DNA of 64,000 bases from Paralvinella palmiformis. Lineage: Eukaryota > Annelida > Polychaeta > Terebellida > Alvinellidae. Below are positions 1-12,200 of this stretch, piece by piece. Where the stretch lies: positions 62,001 to 126,000 of the forward strand of contig JAODUP010000420.1 of NCBI GenBank assembly GCA_025642065.1. The letters are read 5' to 3'. Below the pieces are notes generated by a model that did not search any database, was not told where the DNA came from, and saw only the letters and a list, made by a program, of their open reading frames with translations. Positions within the stretch are counted from its first letter, which is position 1. Each line of letters starts with the position of its first letter. The translations under genes were made by a program, and so were the position numbers.

Positions 1-71
1 AGTAATTGGGAAGGGTAAAGTATTTCTCATTTGGTTCTGGAAGATTGATTTTTCTCTAACCTTGGCACCAA

Positions 72-200
72 TCACTCCTAGGACGTATGGTCGAGACGAC
101 CGGTCACTCCTAGGACATATGGTCGAGACGACTGGTCACTCCTAGGACATATGGTCGAGACGACCAGTCACTCCTAGGACATATGGTCATAGAGACGACT
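72..200. repeat. 32-bp minisatellite, four copies
   Basis: The unit begins TCACTCCTAGGACATATGG and continues with a TCGAGACGAC core. Successive unit starts are at 72, 104, 136 and 168, an exact 32-base period with one or two substitutions per copy. The last copy carries a small insertion near 189. No gene is attached to it. Confidence 0.9.
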
Positions 201-2446
201 CCAAACAGAAATTAGATCATTATATAAAATATCTGACAATAACAGGGATTTCAACATACACTTGTATGCGAAGTTGTTTGATTTTAAACGTTGAAAAATC
301 ATGTATTTTCATTTTTTATTATTGATTTTTGTGACTATTAAATTTGATTTTATGATTATTGCATTTATGTTAATTGATTAAATACAACAACAAAAATGTT
401 TAAAATCACTTGTTGCTTATTTTTATGAATATTCATCATTGAACTGCAGTTAAATTTCAACATAGTCTAAGAAGTCATATCAATCAGTGACAATTCTCTC
501 AAAATCCATGGTTGGGATGATATTGGGAGATCAGCACAATAGGCTTCAAGTGAAGCACACTGATTCAATGTGGTAAATTGGATTAATTTGGGGATGATCC
601 AACACAGATCATACTTTACTTAGCATGTAGGGATCAATGAGTTAATGTTAAGCACTTGGTATTTACCCAGGATGGACAGATAAGGTGAGCACTCACAAAG
701 ATTCACCATTGATAGTTATCTCATGCTGAATACATACCAGAAACAAAACCGGACTCTGTAACTTGAGATTCCAGTAATGTGTTTTTATTAGTATTTATTG
801 ATACTTGTCCACTTCACAACGTCTGGCAGAAAACAGGACTGTGTATGGCGATACTTTGATAAGATTAAAGATGTGCGGAAAGCAATATGTCAGCCAATCT
901 GCAAGAAATCTGGTAAAGAAATGCAGGGACTTGTCATCAGAATATAAAAATATTGATATAAATTTATAAAAAAATATTTTAAAGCATGATTTTTTTTTCA
1001 AACCCTGATGTGTGAGGTAACTTCAGTGTGCTGCCAATTGTGGAACTGATGAACCTGTAGCCTAAAAAATTAGTTTTTGGGGAAATTTAACTTGTGAGGC
1101 AATATTGTTCGTATAATGATTTGATGCCTTGTATATGCCAAATTAACTAGATTGTGGTCCTCAACAAGACACTGTTACTGTACTGGTAGCTCAATGGTTA
1201 ATAAAAAACATGAACTGTTAGCAAACCCACTACTGGCTTTTCACATCCATGTATATCAACTTAATTCATAAAAGATCACCTACAGTGTACAAAATCATGA
1301 TAGTCAGATAGTCCTTTAAATATCTGTACCTGATTAGAATTATAATAAGAATTGTAATAAAGCAGTGACAAGAGCCAATTTTTACGGATTGATAAAAAAT
1401 CTACTTGCACTAAACTAAGGTTTTTAAGATGGTAGTTAGCACATCACATGCAAATTTTTAACTGTGAAAATCTAGCTGCATTCATTTCACCTTCACCAAA
1501 GTGTTCAGCAGAACGATGTCAAATGAAAAGGGTTGTGTTGTATAATGTTGTTATTGCATGATAAAAATGGAAATTTCTGTTTGCTGATCAACTGCTATTT
1601 GCTATTTTTTTTTCTCTCTCAATTCAATGTGTCAAGGCTTTAGTAAGATGTATTCTGATAATGATTTATTCTCTCTCACTGAATATATTTTACACAAAAA
1701 TAATTTTTCATTCAACAGAAATCTTTAGCTTAAATACAGCCAGAGCTATACAGAACCATAAATACAAAGAATCCTGCTCACATACACAGTGTTATGAGGT
1801 CAATGGCTGCTCTTTATGACATTACATCACAATTTTGTTGATTTATTCACAAAACAAACAGCAGCATTGTAATGTATACAGCATCTTGTATGAACACAGA
1901 CAATAACACTATTATGGCTGCCTATAATTCTGTCAAAATAAAATGATCTTTCGTGCCAGCCACAAATACAATAACGCAAGAGATATCAACAAGTTTTTAC
2001 ACACCTCTTAACACATTACTGACCTATCAAATTAAAAATGCATTAACTGATTGTTCCAAATATTTCAGTGATCACTGATCTATGAATGAGTAGAGCATGC
2101 AATATTTATAAGAATAACAAGCACACACTAGACAACCTAAACAGGTAACAAACCATGGAATGGTAACATCCTGGGAACAGAATTTATGCACATTGTCCAA
2201 GTGATATTATAATTTGATTGCAATATTTGATTCATTACACTCATTCATTTAAGATCAGTAATTAGTCTTATTGTTGTAACCATCTACCTAGACAGGTTTA
2301 CACGTTCTTGTCACAGAATTAAAAGCAAATGATGACACACATACAAATCTTGAATATTCAGACATACGCTGCACACTCACTCCAATCATGCAATGAATAA
2401 AAATGCTAGACTCATGCGTATTCAATAACTAGTTCTCCAGTGAGGC
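201..2446. other. Region downstream of SEC61B, no other gene seen
   Basis: This AT-rich stretch lies 3' of the SEC61B stop codon and must hold its 3' UTR. The first AATAAA on the minus strand after the stop is at 1847-1842, a candidate poly(A) signal that would give a 3' UTR of about 600 nt. I see no supported exon or clear mobile element in the remainder. Confidence 0.4.
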
Positions 2447-2534
2447 TCAGTTTCTGTTATACTTGTCCCAGATGTGCAGCATAAAGACAAAAGCTATGAA
2501 GATCAGGGAAATGACGAGCACTGGCACAGGACCT
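2447..2534 (-). CDS. SEC61B: SEC61B exon 4 (tail anchor)
   Basis: Encodes [19 protein letters not shown], the C-terminal membrane anchor, followed by HIWDKYNRN and a TGA stop. The acceptor is TTTGCAG. Confidence 0.96.
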
Positions 2535-4704
2535 CTGCAAATGTGATTGTAAACAATAAAAAGACATATACACATGTTATCATTTTGACATAACCATTAC
2601 TTGAAACAAGTGTGTGCACTAGTGTAGTTAATTCTTTAACTCTTAAAGAAAAGAACAAAAATCTTATCGAATACTTGGAACCTTTTCTGCATCAACCCAA
2701 ATATCTAAACAACAAAATTATTATCTTCTTTGTAAATGTTTCGGTATTTTTTTGCATTTGTTTCAAACTTACACTTTAATTCCAGGGGAGTCTTCAGTAT
2801 AAAATTTCCACATACTCGCAGCCCCTGCTCCAGTCGGTTTCCTTGCAGCCCCACTGGAAGCTGGTGCTTTCCTACAGATAAAAAAGGTAGCTTTATTTAC
2901 TGTTCATCACTGATTCAATCTTAATGCTCTGATTAGGTAAGCAGTAATTATGAAATTAGTATTAACTGCAGAGACTACAAAAGATGTGACAGCTTAGTAG
3001 AAATGGCATACCTTTGTCTGACGGTACTGCCAGCTCCAGATCTTGGAGCAACAGCCTTTGAGGGGGCAGACCCTGAACCAACACGGGTAGAACTTGGTGA
3101 TGACGGCTGAAAAACACATCTTAATTATGATACAATTACGAAAAAACAGGGGATATTTATATTTGAATACAATCAAACAGAACTTTTGGGACTAATAGAA
3201 CTGGTGTTTCCATTCATATATAATTAAAAACTAATCATGTACAGCAAGTACTTTCATGAATACATTCTTTTCAAGACCCAAATCATGTGAAGCTTTCATG
3301 AATTGAGAACCCACTGAAGGAATATATGAAAATGACTGTTTAGTGCTGTTCCTAAATCAATAAAATAACCATCTTTCCAGTGCACAAACGCCGCAGTAAA
3401 ACACCAATCAAACATTCAATTCCGGAATTGATTAATTAAAAAAAAGGGGATTGGAATTGTTAAAACTTTTTTATCCACAAATTAATTTACCATTTATTTT
3501 TTAATTCACAAAATATTTCCTCCATGACAATCCTACTTGGAATATATACTAGTCGGAGTAGGTATTACAAGTAGGTACTCAGGAGCACCTACTCATGGTA
3601 AAAAACAGAACTGGAATTGATAAATTTGATGTGGAATTGACCATGATTCAGAGGTGTCAAAGTAAGTTGTTCAAGAAAAACATTCTCTTCGGATGCCTGT
3701 ACATGACTGTTAGATATTAACATGTGATCTTTGAGCATAATCTTCTCACGCATTTAAGTACATTTAACTATTTGGATCAACTATTTCAGATTTACACCAC
3801 TTTCAAGTGCCATGGGGTACCTCTAGTTATGCTGCTTTCAAAATCACGCTTTAATTTTTAGCCCGTTTTAACACTGGTAACTTTTTGCCTGCACGAAATG
3901 GAAGGCACACCCCTTCAACTACTTATTTGGGAACACCACATGGACTGCCCTCCACTTAGCATTCTCAAAGTTGAGGAACATTCGCTGTATTTGGCAATGC
4001 GGCACCATAGTGGATAGTTCACAAAATATTGCTGGACACTGCCTTGGTGGTGGTGTTGACAATCTCGGAGTGGTCGGGGACTTGAGTCACCATATACTGC
4101 TATGGTGGTGCTGGCTCTGTCCACGATCCAGAACGAAGAGCCGTTTATACGCACGTACCTATTGTGTGGTGTATTGTACCATAAACCATGCACGAGTTCG
4201 GTCTAAAATGCCTAGTCTATTTGTGCCTCTGCTAATGAATTTATAACAACTCGAAAACTTCACTGAGCAAACATATGCCATGGGTATGGCATATCACCAT
4301 ATGCCATATGGTAGTTAAGACGTGATTAAAAAAACTAAGCCAATACATTATACAACTAGACACCATATCCAATGATCTATGAAAGTAAATATCTAAACAA
4401 CTGAAATGGGTTTCATTTGTATTTCATATAATCATTACTTAAATAATATACAAAATTATAACGTTAAGGAATGGTGACGTGTACGTGGTAGCAAGTTGAA
4501 GCTCTATATACACTACAATATCGCCCATTTTTCTAGTCACCAATCTTTATACTGTAAATAATATTACTTTTTTAGCCACGCAATATATTCTAAACTAATC
4601 AGATGCCTCACGTTATCCATTTTATGAGAAAAGAAAATCGATTTAATACACATTCACCAGACGTTTGTTACTAATATTGAAAACACAGGCTTTTAACTCA
4701 CCAT
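2447..4704 (-). CDS. SEC61B: Protein transport protein Sec61 subunit beta, complete four-exon gene
   Basis: Sec61-beta is the small tail-anchored subunit of the ER translocon, which moves nascent secretory and membrane proteins into the ER. CDS exons on the minus strand are 4704-4702, 3106-3012, 2871-2773 and 2534-2447, all with GT-AG introns, and they join to 94 codons (human protein 96 aa). The first coding exon is only the ATG, directly followed by GTGAGT. Family hallmarks are a low-complexity Pro/Ser/Gly/Ala N terminus, PSKAV and GSTVRQRK, then [20 protein letters not shown], a hydrophobic tail anchor of about 20 residues, and a short C-terminal HIWDKYNRN. The match to animal Sec61-beta is near line-by-line from the TVRQR motif onward. 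All phases agree. An ETS/CRE motif lies about 30 bases upstream. Confidence 0.97.
2773..2871 (-). CDS. SEC61B: SEC61B exon 3
   Basis: Encodes the second half of the cytosolic region, including [13 protein letters not shown], the most conserved block of the family. The acceptor ends in CTGTAG and the donor is GTAAGT. Length 99 nt. Confidence 0.96.
3012..3106 (-). CDS. SEC61B: SEC61B exon 2
   Basis: Encodes the Pro/Ser-rich N-terminal segment ending in TVRQR. The acceptor is TTTTTCAG and the donor GTATGC. The 95 nt run from phase 0 to phase 2, matching exon 3. Confidence 0.95.
4272..4313. repeat. Clustered short inverted repeats (ATATGCCA/TGGCATAT)
   Basis: ATATGCCA, TGGCATAT and ATATGCCATATGG follow one another within 40 bases and can form alternative small hairpins. 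No function is evident. Confidence 0.5.
4702..4704 (-). CDS. SEC61B: SEC61B coding exon 1 (ATG only)
   Basis: The start codon is the whole coding part of this exon. The next bases on the minus strand are the donor GTGAGT. The 5' UTR continues upstream and appears very short. Confidence 0.85.
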
Positions 4705-4721
4705 GATTACTTCTGTATGCG

Positions 4722-4745
4722 TGTAAGAGGAAGTGACGTCACTAT
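4722..4745 (-). promoter_or_regulatory. ETS/CRE composite and pyrimidine-rich start region of SEC61B
   Basis: The palindrome TGACGTCA (4734-4741) abuts a GGAAGTG ETS core (4729-4735 on +). On the gene's strand the CRE is followed by ACTTCCTCTTACA, a pyrimidine-rich tract like the TCT/TOP start sites of translation-related genes, about 25 bases before the ATG. Use as a promoter is inferred from position and motif. Confidence 0.5.
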
Positions 4746-5032
4746 TCTAGTTTTCTGCTTATTCACTAGATGGCGCTGTTAATTTTACTTTTACGCTGCA
4801 GTTACTCCCCAACCTTAAACCAGAGAGCTTAAATATATAAATAGCCTTTGCTTAAACGTGATCGTATTTCTCTAGTTACAAAGTAAAGATTACGGGAAAA
4901 AACGTGCAGCGCTTTGAAATATTATCTGCCAAACAAAGCCGTCACATCGGTTATAAAATTGACATATCACTTTTAAGGCTATCTTCAAATCGTTTCCCAT
5001 ACCAGCAACATCTGCTTGCTGGCTGATTGACT

Positions 5033-5746
5033 AATTTGGGCTTAACCGTGTGAAAACAACACGAGCTAATCTGAAATGCCTGTTTATGTGACTTATAATA
5101 GCGGCAACATCTGAAGCGGTGTTTCAACACATTTTTCTTTCATGTGCATAGAACAAATAAACTGACAAATCATCATATGTGTATAACTATGACAGCAGCC
5201 CGTCAATAGGTAAAAAGTAAGCTCCGGTGGCCTGGCGGTTAAGCACTGGCACTCGGTGCCAAGGGTCACAGGTTCGATTCCAGCAAGAGGTCAAAACTTT
5301 TCCAGAGATTAATTTCTCGGCTCACAACATCGTGGGTGAATGACCACGTTAAATGGCGCTGTCGTCTCCACTGAATTATTTAAAATAAAGGGGATGTTAA
5401 ACACTCTGGCAGTGACCACCCCCAGGGTATTTCGGCTCCATCTTTCCGTACTACTCCCCTGTGAGTGGTGGGGGGGGGGGGCGTTTCTCAACAGCCTGGG
5501 ATTCTCCCCGAAAATCCAAACAACAACAAACAATGGGTAAATAAGTTATATTGTTATCTTTTACCTTACATACCAAACAATTATTTCTGGCATGATATAA
5601 CATGGTAAATAATTAAACCCCTTGTGTAATCGTGAAAGTAATCACTGATTACGATTACAATTAAGATTACGTCGCATCTGGAAATGGCGATTACGTTTAC
5701 TTGAAATCACCTAATCGATTACGATTACCGATTACCCCAACCTTGC
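5033..5746 (+). repeat. Large dispersed repeat, copy 1, containing a SINE
   Basis: The segment is collinear with 17333-18190. Both begin near TTGCTGGCTG, share GGGCTTAACCGTGTGAAAAC, carry the same internal SINE, then share a run of GATTACGATTAC-like motifs and end at TACCCCAACC. On the minus strand the end reads CAAGGTTGGGG, reminiscent of hAT-type CAGGG termini, but no matching inverted end was found, so the class is open. Confidence 0.7.
5220..5535 (+). mobile_element. tRNA-derived SINE family 1, copy 1
   Basis: The head reads AGCTCCGGTGGCC with a box A-like TGGCCTGGCGGTTAAGC and box B-like GGTTCGATTCC, i.e. a pol III internal promoter of tRNA origin. The body includes AATGGCGCTGTCGTCTCCAC and the 3' tail a GGGATTCTCCCCG hairpin followed by CAA-rich sequence. 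Related copies are at 17537 and 40500, with a 3' fragment at 36335. Confidence 0.85.
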
Positions 5747-5749
5747 TTG

Positions 5750-8700
5750 GATGCAATCTAGTACGGTGCAGGGGAAAAACAATCCCGAAGGCCAGACAGC
5801 TCTATCGTGACACCGTCTAATAAAGAGATGTTATATCAATAGATGCTCATCCCATTGTATCAGATGTTTAAGACAGAATCTGAGGATCGATTACATTATC
5901 TGCTCCATTAAGTGCTCCATCTTGCAATATATCAAAGAATAGAACCTAGGCCTTTCATCAAATTTGGAACTTAATATTCCAAATCTGGCTAACGATTACA
6001 AGCTCCATTAATTGTTTGACTTGTGACGCCGTTGGTCTCGAGATGGCACATTTTAGTCCACCTACTAAGAGGGTGACAACACAACAATATTAAACAAATT
6101 ATCAATAAAGGAGGGTGGATTCAGTTAATTGAGTAACTATGGTGGAAGCCGGCAATGCAGTATTTCATCATTTTCAATGTAAAAAAGTCAAATATATCAC
6201 AAATTATGATACTGAAGGATCTAGAATGTGGAAATAACAAAGCGTACATTTCATAACTTTGCTGGCACAGCTATCACTTTAAAAGAATGGAAACAAAAGA
6301 TTGAACTTAAATTACTGCTAATTGAGAAGAGTTCCAGTTTATCAGATTATTTGGAGAAACAGTTCTATATCATAAAGTTGATAAAAGGGAATGGCGTGAT
6401 CTCAAACCAAAAAGAATAGCAAACATATTGGAGACACCTGCATCATTAACAGAACCAGGTTGAGGTGCATGTGCTGAAATAGGAATGCTTCATCAGCCAT
6501 AATAATCTGAAATTAATCAACTTCTTTCATATAGAACTGGATAGTTGTCAGTTAATTGATTTATTTAATTTAAATGACATTTTGTCCTGGAATAAATTTA
6601 TACATAAATTTATACATTTATATTTCCATAATTTCTTTTGCAAGCTCTATATACCACCCTCCAGGAGAGAGGCCCAGTACCCCTAATTACCCCCATATGA
6701 TGCCCTTGACTGTACTTTTCATAGATGCACTATTTCTTTTCGACACATTCCGAGTATCATTCTATTTCTGCATAACACTGGACATGTGTACCTCGCGGAT
6801 AGAACAAAGCCAAGCAAGATTGTTATAAAGTTTTATTGATGAATAAGATAAAAGGTTGAAGAAGGGTTATAACAGGATAATGATATATTACACACTTTAG
6901 AAATCATTAAATCGATTTAATATTCAGTAAAATAATATTTATGCCCTTTTCATTATGGCACAATACTGAGCAGCACCTATATATTTACTCTGTTCCAGAC
7001 GGAACGTGTAACATACTGCTACCAAAACAGAAACCTTTCATATCACACAGTCTGTATACTTTCAGACACACGTGGTAGCCAAAGGTAGCTGGCTAAACTT
7101 CTGATGGTAGTAGAATGAAACTCGAACCGAGACATCAACAAGAATGTCAACAAACCCCCACCACGCCTCAATAAGACCTGGGACAGGTCTTAGCTTCACT
7201 AACAAACTATATTTTTAGATATGTCTAAAGTTAAATGAAAAAAAAACAAGAACAGCTAAAATATTTTTATATATTAAAACAATATGTACACATTATATTA
7301 ATATAACAAATGACTAAAACATTGCCAAGCATTTGTTGCTATAGTAAACTAGCAGATGAAGCTAACTACAGATAATAGTCTCTATAATTTATATATAATC
7401 ACAAGATCATGCTGATGATAAACAAGATGGAATTTCAATTCGGTTTGACGTAATCTCCGAGTAAAATGCGTCGAATGTAAAACAGAAACATAAGACACAA
7501 TCACTTGTTACACAACACCAAATATATATAACACCAGTCATAAAAAACCTGCAGTATCAATCATACAAGTTACATAACTCATAAAATATGAACGATATAT
7601 CAATTATATAATATTTGGAATGTCAAGTTATTCATGTCATGGAATCTCATTACCATAATTTGCATAACTACAACATGAAGCACCACATATAATTGTTGCA
7701 ACAATGATTCAATCAATATTAATTGCACTTTTATATTTGACTCGTTTAAGTAATGTAATATCTGCCTTTAAGCATAAACATTCAATTTCACGCAGGAACA
7801 TCAAAAATCACATTTCTTCGAGTTGCATAACAGCCACAAACAAGTGTGTAACAGAAAAAATAGAATTATGAGAAAAAAATGTTTATCAGGCTTTCTCAAA
7901 TGAAATTATGAAAACATTCACCATGTGGCCTTTGATATATCAACCACTAAAGCCACAACACAATGATTATGACTTAGAAATGTGGCCTTTTAAATGAGGT
8001 CATAGAACCACTCCACATACAAGATAATTTCTCATCTTTGGCATTTACATGCAATTTTTAGGTGTCTACTTATTTCTATACTACACTGATATATTGCGAT
8101 TAAGAAGTATATGGTTTAATTAATTTTGCTAAAATCACTGCTTGTCATAAGGGCTTGATTACACAGAGTTTCCCCATATTTTAGTAAAACTCAGTCTTTA
8201 TTGACAACTTGAAGAGTTGTTAATATTTTGTGTATACTTGCTGAAGAATAACAGGATGATGGTGGAAGATGTGATTGGCATAAACCTGGTATTTGTCATG
8301 GATATAGTTCATTCTTGGAAATGAAACCATTCTGAATTTATTTTGGTTCTGGTGTTGCTCTATACTGAAAGGACTGAGCAACCGCAATACAATCCTGAGT
8401 AAACCGTCTTATCTTTAACCTGCCATACTGAACAGGTGAGACAGAAAGCTGATGTCAAACCCTGTTCATGCATCAATGCGTCTCTATAGAACAACAAATC
8501 AGAGCTTTGGCATCAGGACTAAGCTAAATTATCATCTGACATTCAACTTTAGAGTACTTTAATATTTAAGCTTTGAACTGTTTATATCTTTAACTAAAGT
8601 CTATGATACTGTAATGGAAATACTTTAAAGTAACAAAATCGTCACAGAAATCTTTCAGTGCTGTCATATTTCTAGTGAATCAATGAAATAGTCTTGATTT

Positions 8701-9065
8701 GTTTGTCAGATTTTACTTACGGGTTAGTTATACAATGTGGCTCACCATTTCACAATGACTGCGTTATTTATACACCTCATTGGTAATAATAAGAAACGGA
8801 ACAGAAACATCTACATTTTTAAAGAATGCAATTGTAATCTAGAATGCAAAATAATTGTAATCGTAATTTAAAATGAACCAAGTTACTGATCATTCTAAAT
8901 GATCACTAGATCTGAACCATAATAATTATATAATCAGTGTGTTCATGGAGGTGGTTTACATTCCACATAAACATCATACACATGTTGTAGACCACTGATG
9001 GATAATGCTTATCTGCACCTTTGATGTAAATATTACTGATAATCTCTATCGCAACAAGCTGAATT
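5750..9065. other. Stretch between repeat copy 1 and the end of the Ig-like gene
   Basis: AT-rich with no supported exon. The part near 9065 is the 3' UTR side of the Ig-like receptor gene, and an AATAAA on the minus strand at 8342-8337 is a candidate poly(A) signal. Short ORFs at 6228-6419 and 6574-6828 have no recognisable content. Confidence 0.4.
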
Positions 9066-9164
9066 TTACATTTTCTCAATGTCATTAAGTCTGTTTTCTG
9101 TGTTTTTAACCCAGTTTCTTAGAACTTTCATGGATGCTGTCATCCTTCCCAAATTTGTCAGCAT
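9066..9164 (-). CDS. Ig-like TM gene exon 11 (C terminus)
   Basis: Opens with MLTNLGRMTASMKVLRNWVK, ends at LNDIEKM and a TAA stop, and continues the amphipathic helix of exon 10 in the same phase. The acceptor is CACACAG. Confidence 0.68.
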   Translation of the reverse strand: MLTNLGRMTASMKVLRNWVKNTENRLNDIEKM

Positions 9165-9226
9165 CTGTGTGGAATAAAAGGTTAAATCAGTCATTCAAAT
9201 GACATCAAAAATAAATAATATGAAGG

Positions 9227-9264
<38 letters not shown>

Positions 9265-12200
9265 GCAATTTGATAGGAATATGCTGGAAAATTAAATATA
9301 TACAGGGTTCAAAGTTGATGCTGACCTGTTCACTCGAGGCGAGTATAAAATTGAAAGGACTAGAAAATTTACAGTTTGGGTCTTCCTGTGGGTGAGTGCA
9401 ATTATTAGATTAAAATAACGAAAATCTGCAGTGACATGTTATGGCTTAGATACTGCCATTTTGTTTCAGTTATCAATCTGGTGGACATACTCCCACATTC
9501 AAATCTTTTTGAACAGCCATGGGGTTGTGCACATTGAGAGAAAATATGTGACAGTGGGAACAGCGTGCTGTGTCATCATTTTCATTGCATGAAATTCCAC
9601 CCACAGCATTCCCAAGCCTGGGTTTGTTTCTCAATAAATTCATATCAAAGTTGAAAGCAGATGCTATTTTGGGATCATGGTTGTAGTTTCTTTTCTTCAA
9701 AATAGACAATTAAGTGCATTTATAATGCTACAAATCATTGAAATTCAGACGTTATGAAATAAACTTTATGTACATGAAACTTTATTTGGCATAGTCAGGG
9801 CTAGTGAATAACTCCAAGAACTAGTATATTTTCCAGATTACTAGTCCTGTGGACTAGTAATGGATTCTAAATAGCTTCTAACCCTCATATGTGTGTGTGT
9901 GAGTGGAGTGAGTAAGTGCATATGAACTTTTGCAATTGTGCATGTATGTGTGTTCATATGTGTGTGTGTTTATGTTATGCTTGCTTTTTTATATACATGC
10001 CCTGCCTCCACACACACTTTGAACGGGTATACAGATTCTGTTGTACATGGTACAATTAAATGAAACTCACATATTCAAGCAGTATTTCTTGGCTTTTACT
10101 GTATTTACGTTCAAGGAGCTGTAAAAAATAAAAATATTAAATTACAGAATTTGTCATGATACTGCTAGAAAAATAGCATAATTAATGTCCAATATATGAC
10201 CGATAACACGATAACTGATATACTGCACCAATATCCAGCCATCATTTAAAGTTAGGTAATTTAGCAAAAGCCATAAAGTTAGCCCGGTTTTTTAAAACAC
10301 TGAAATCTCTTCTCGATCTAGGGTTTAGAAATGATCATTGTCTCATCCTGCCTATCATAAGAGATTATAGTTGTAAGTATGTAGTTATTAATAAACAGTC
10401 TAATTTGTGCAGATGTTTCATTAAATGGTATTATCTCATTAAAAAAAACTGTAAAGTTAGGAAATCATCATGATGTACAAATCTACATTATTACTTGGGA
10501 TTCCGCAATCTCACTTGACTGAACTACACAAATTTGCAGCACTTCAGCGAACGCTACTGGCTAGAAATCAGAGGACCCTCAAAATTGACATTACTCCGGA
10601 ACATCTCACCTACATCATACTGCCACAGAACAACTCTCCAAGACAATAACATGAAGCATTTTAGTCATGGATGAAATATCTAAAGTATGGATACAGGGAC
10701 CACTGTGATCAATCCTATAATGTGGATGTCTGTGGTTCACTCTACAACCAGCCACACTGTGCTGGAGCACTGGGCCAGCATAATGAATAACTTACTGTAA
10801 CAATACTGTCTAACAACACACCAATTGTGTAATATAACAGTTTGGTGTAATACCAGACCCGTTACAGTCTGTATGGTTCATTCAACAATCCCCCACCAAT
10901 AATGCTATTTACTTTTTCTAATGATGCATCTTCATTGTCTGCTGTGTCATCATTTTCCTTACGGCTTTCATCACCATGCTCATTTTCATTTATATCTTCC
11001 TCGTCATTCATGTTACATGATGTTCTATCTGCTGTATGTAGTCCAATTTGCCTCATCTTGGAGTTATCCTCTTTCAGGTTGGATTCACACCTGTTGGTAA
11101 TGACAGAAGACATCCACGCTATACAAGACAATATTTGACAACAATGGTTCAGTAATACTGGAATATGTTTTTATGAATCCTTTGGATGGCTCAGTTGGTA
11201 CAGAGTGGTGGAAAGTCTGACAGGGGTTGAAATTCTGAGTAACTACTGTCAGCTGTCAACATAATCAGGTGTAGGTCATTATCTTGCTCAGTCCACTCAC
11301 CTGTAGTTTAGTATCAGGCTCAGTTAACTCAGCCAGACATAGTATCTAATTCATGAATATTATACTGATAAATAAAATGTCTGACTTTTGCCATAAAACA
11401 AATGTTTTTTTATCAATATTAATATTACTCTTCTAATATTAATGATTTAGTCTGAAACTCACAACAGACACAAAGTCAAATGGTGCAGCAGATAAATAAT
11501 AAGATTAGTAATTGTATTGTTCAGATGACACACTCAAATATTTTACTAACCTCCCATAAAAATTAATATACAGTGAGACTGTAACTAGTTGTTTACAACC
11601 ATTTCCGACAAATTAATTATCAATACGTCAATAAATGGCACACTAAGTCCCCTACATTTCTGATATATATACATAAAATGGTTAAAGATATGGATGGATT
11701 AATCTAGCACCATTTGTGTGGACTGACTTAGTGGCAGCAGTATGGCTCTGAAATGATGTGTATATGTGTGTGTATCGTTTATGGCTGTTTTCACGAAACC
11801 AAATGTTAATAGGTATGTCAGTAGACAAAACATTAACAGCTCAATTTAGATGCTGACATTAGTGTAAAGGTTTTGGGTAGAAAAGCAATTGATTACTAAA
11901 ATACGTGTTCAAACTGTTTATTATAGGTGAAGCACCTGAAGAATGGCTCAACACCTAATGTCCTACATAAATATATTTATTAAATATTAGTAACAAAACA
12001 AAGTTTCTTCTCATAGCCTGAAAACATGCACAAGCACCTTTTTTTTGGTGTGAAATTGGTCACTAAATTCACTGTAATATATTCAGTTACATATAGTGCT
12101 CTCGACCATGCATATTGCCATGAATGAAAGCCTAAATAATTTGGTCCATGCCACCACAGTAGTTGCTGTAGAACTCTTGTTACCTGATGTGGTATGTAAA

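Noticed and set aside
3915..4246. Overlapping ORFs on both strands upstream of SEC61B exon 2
   Set aside because: Inside SEC61B intron 1, with no domain, no splice signals in phase and chance-like composition.
6228..6419. Plus-strand 63-codon ORF with a Lys/Leu-rich helix
   Set aside because: Short, isolated, with no splice partners or known motif.
9473..9709. Minus-strand 78-codon ORF between exons 10 and 11 of the Ig-like gene
   Set aside because: It shares the words ENDDTA with exon 9 and has some Cys/His, but no acceptor and donor keep phase with its neighbours.
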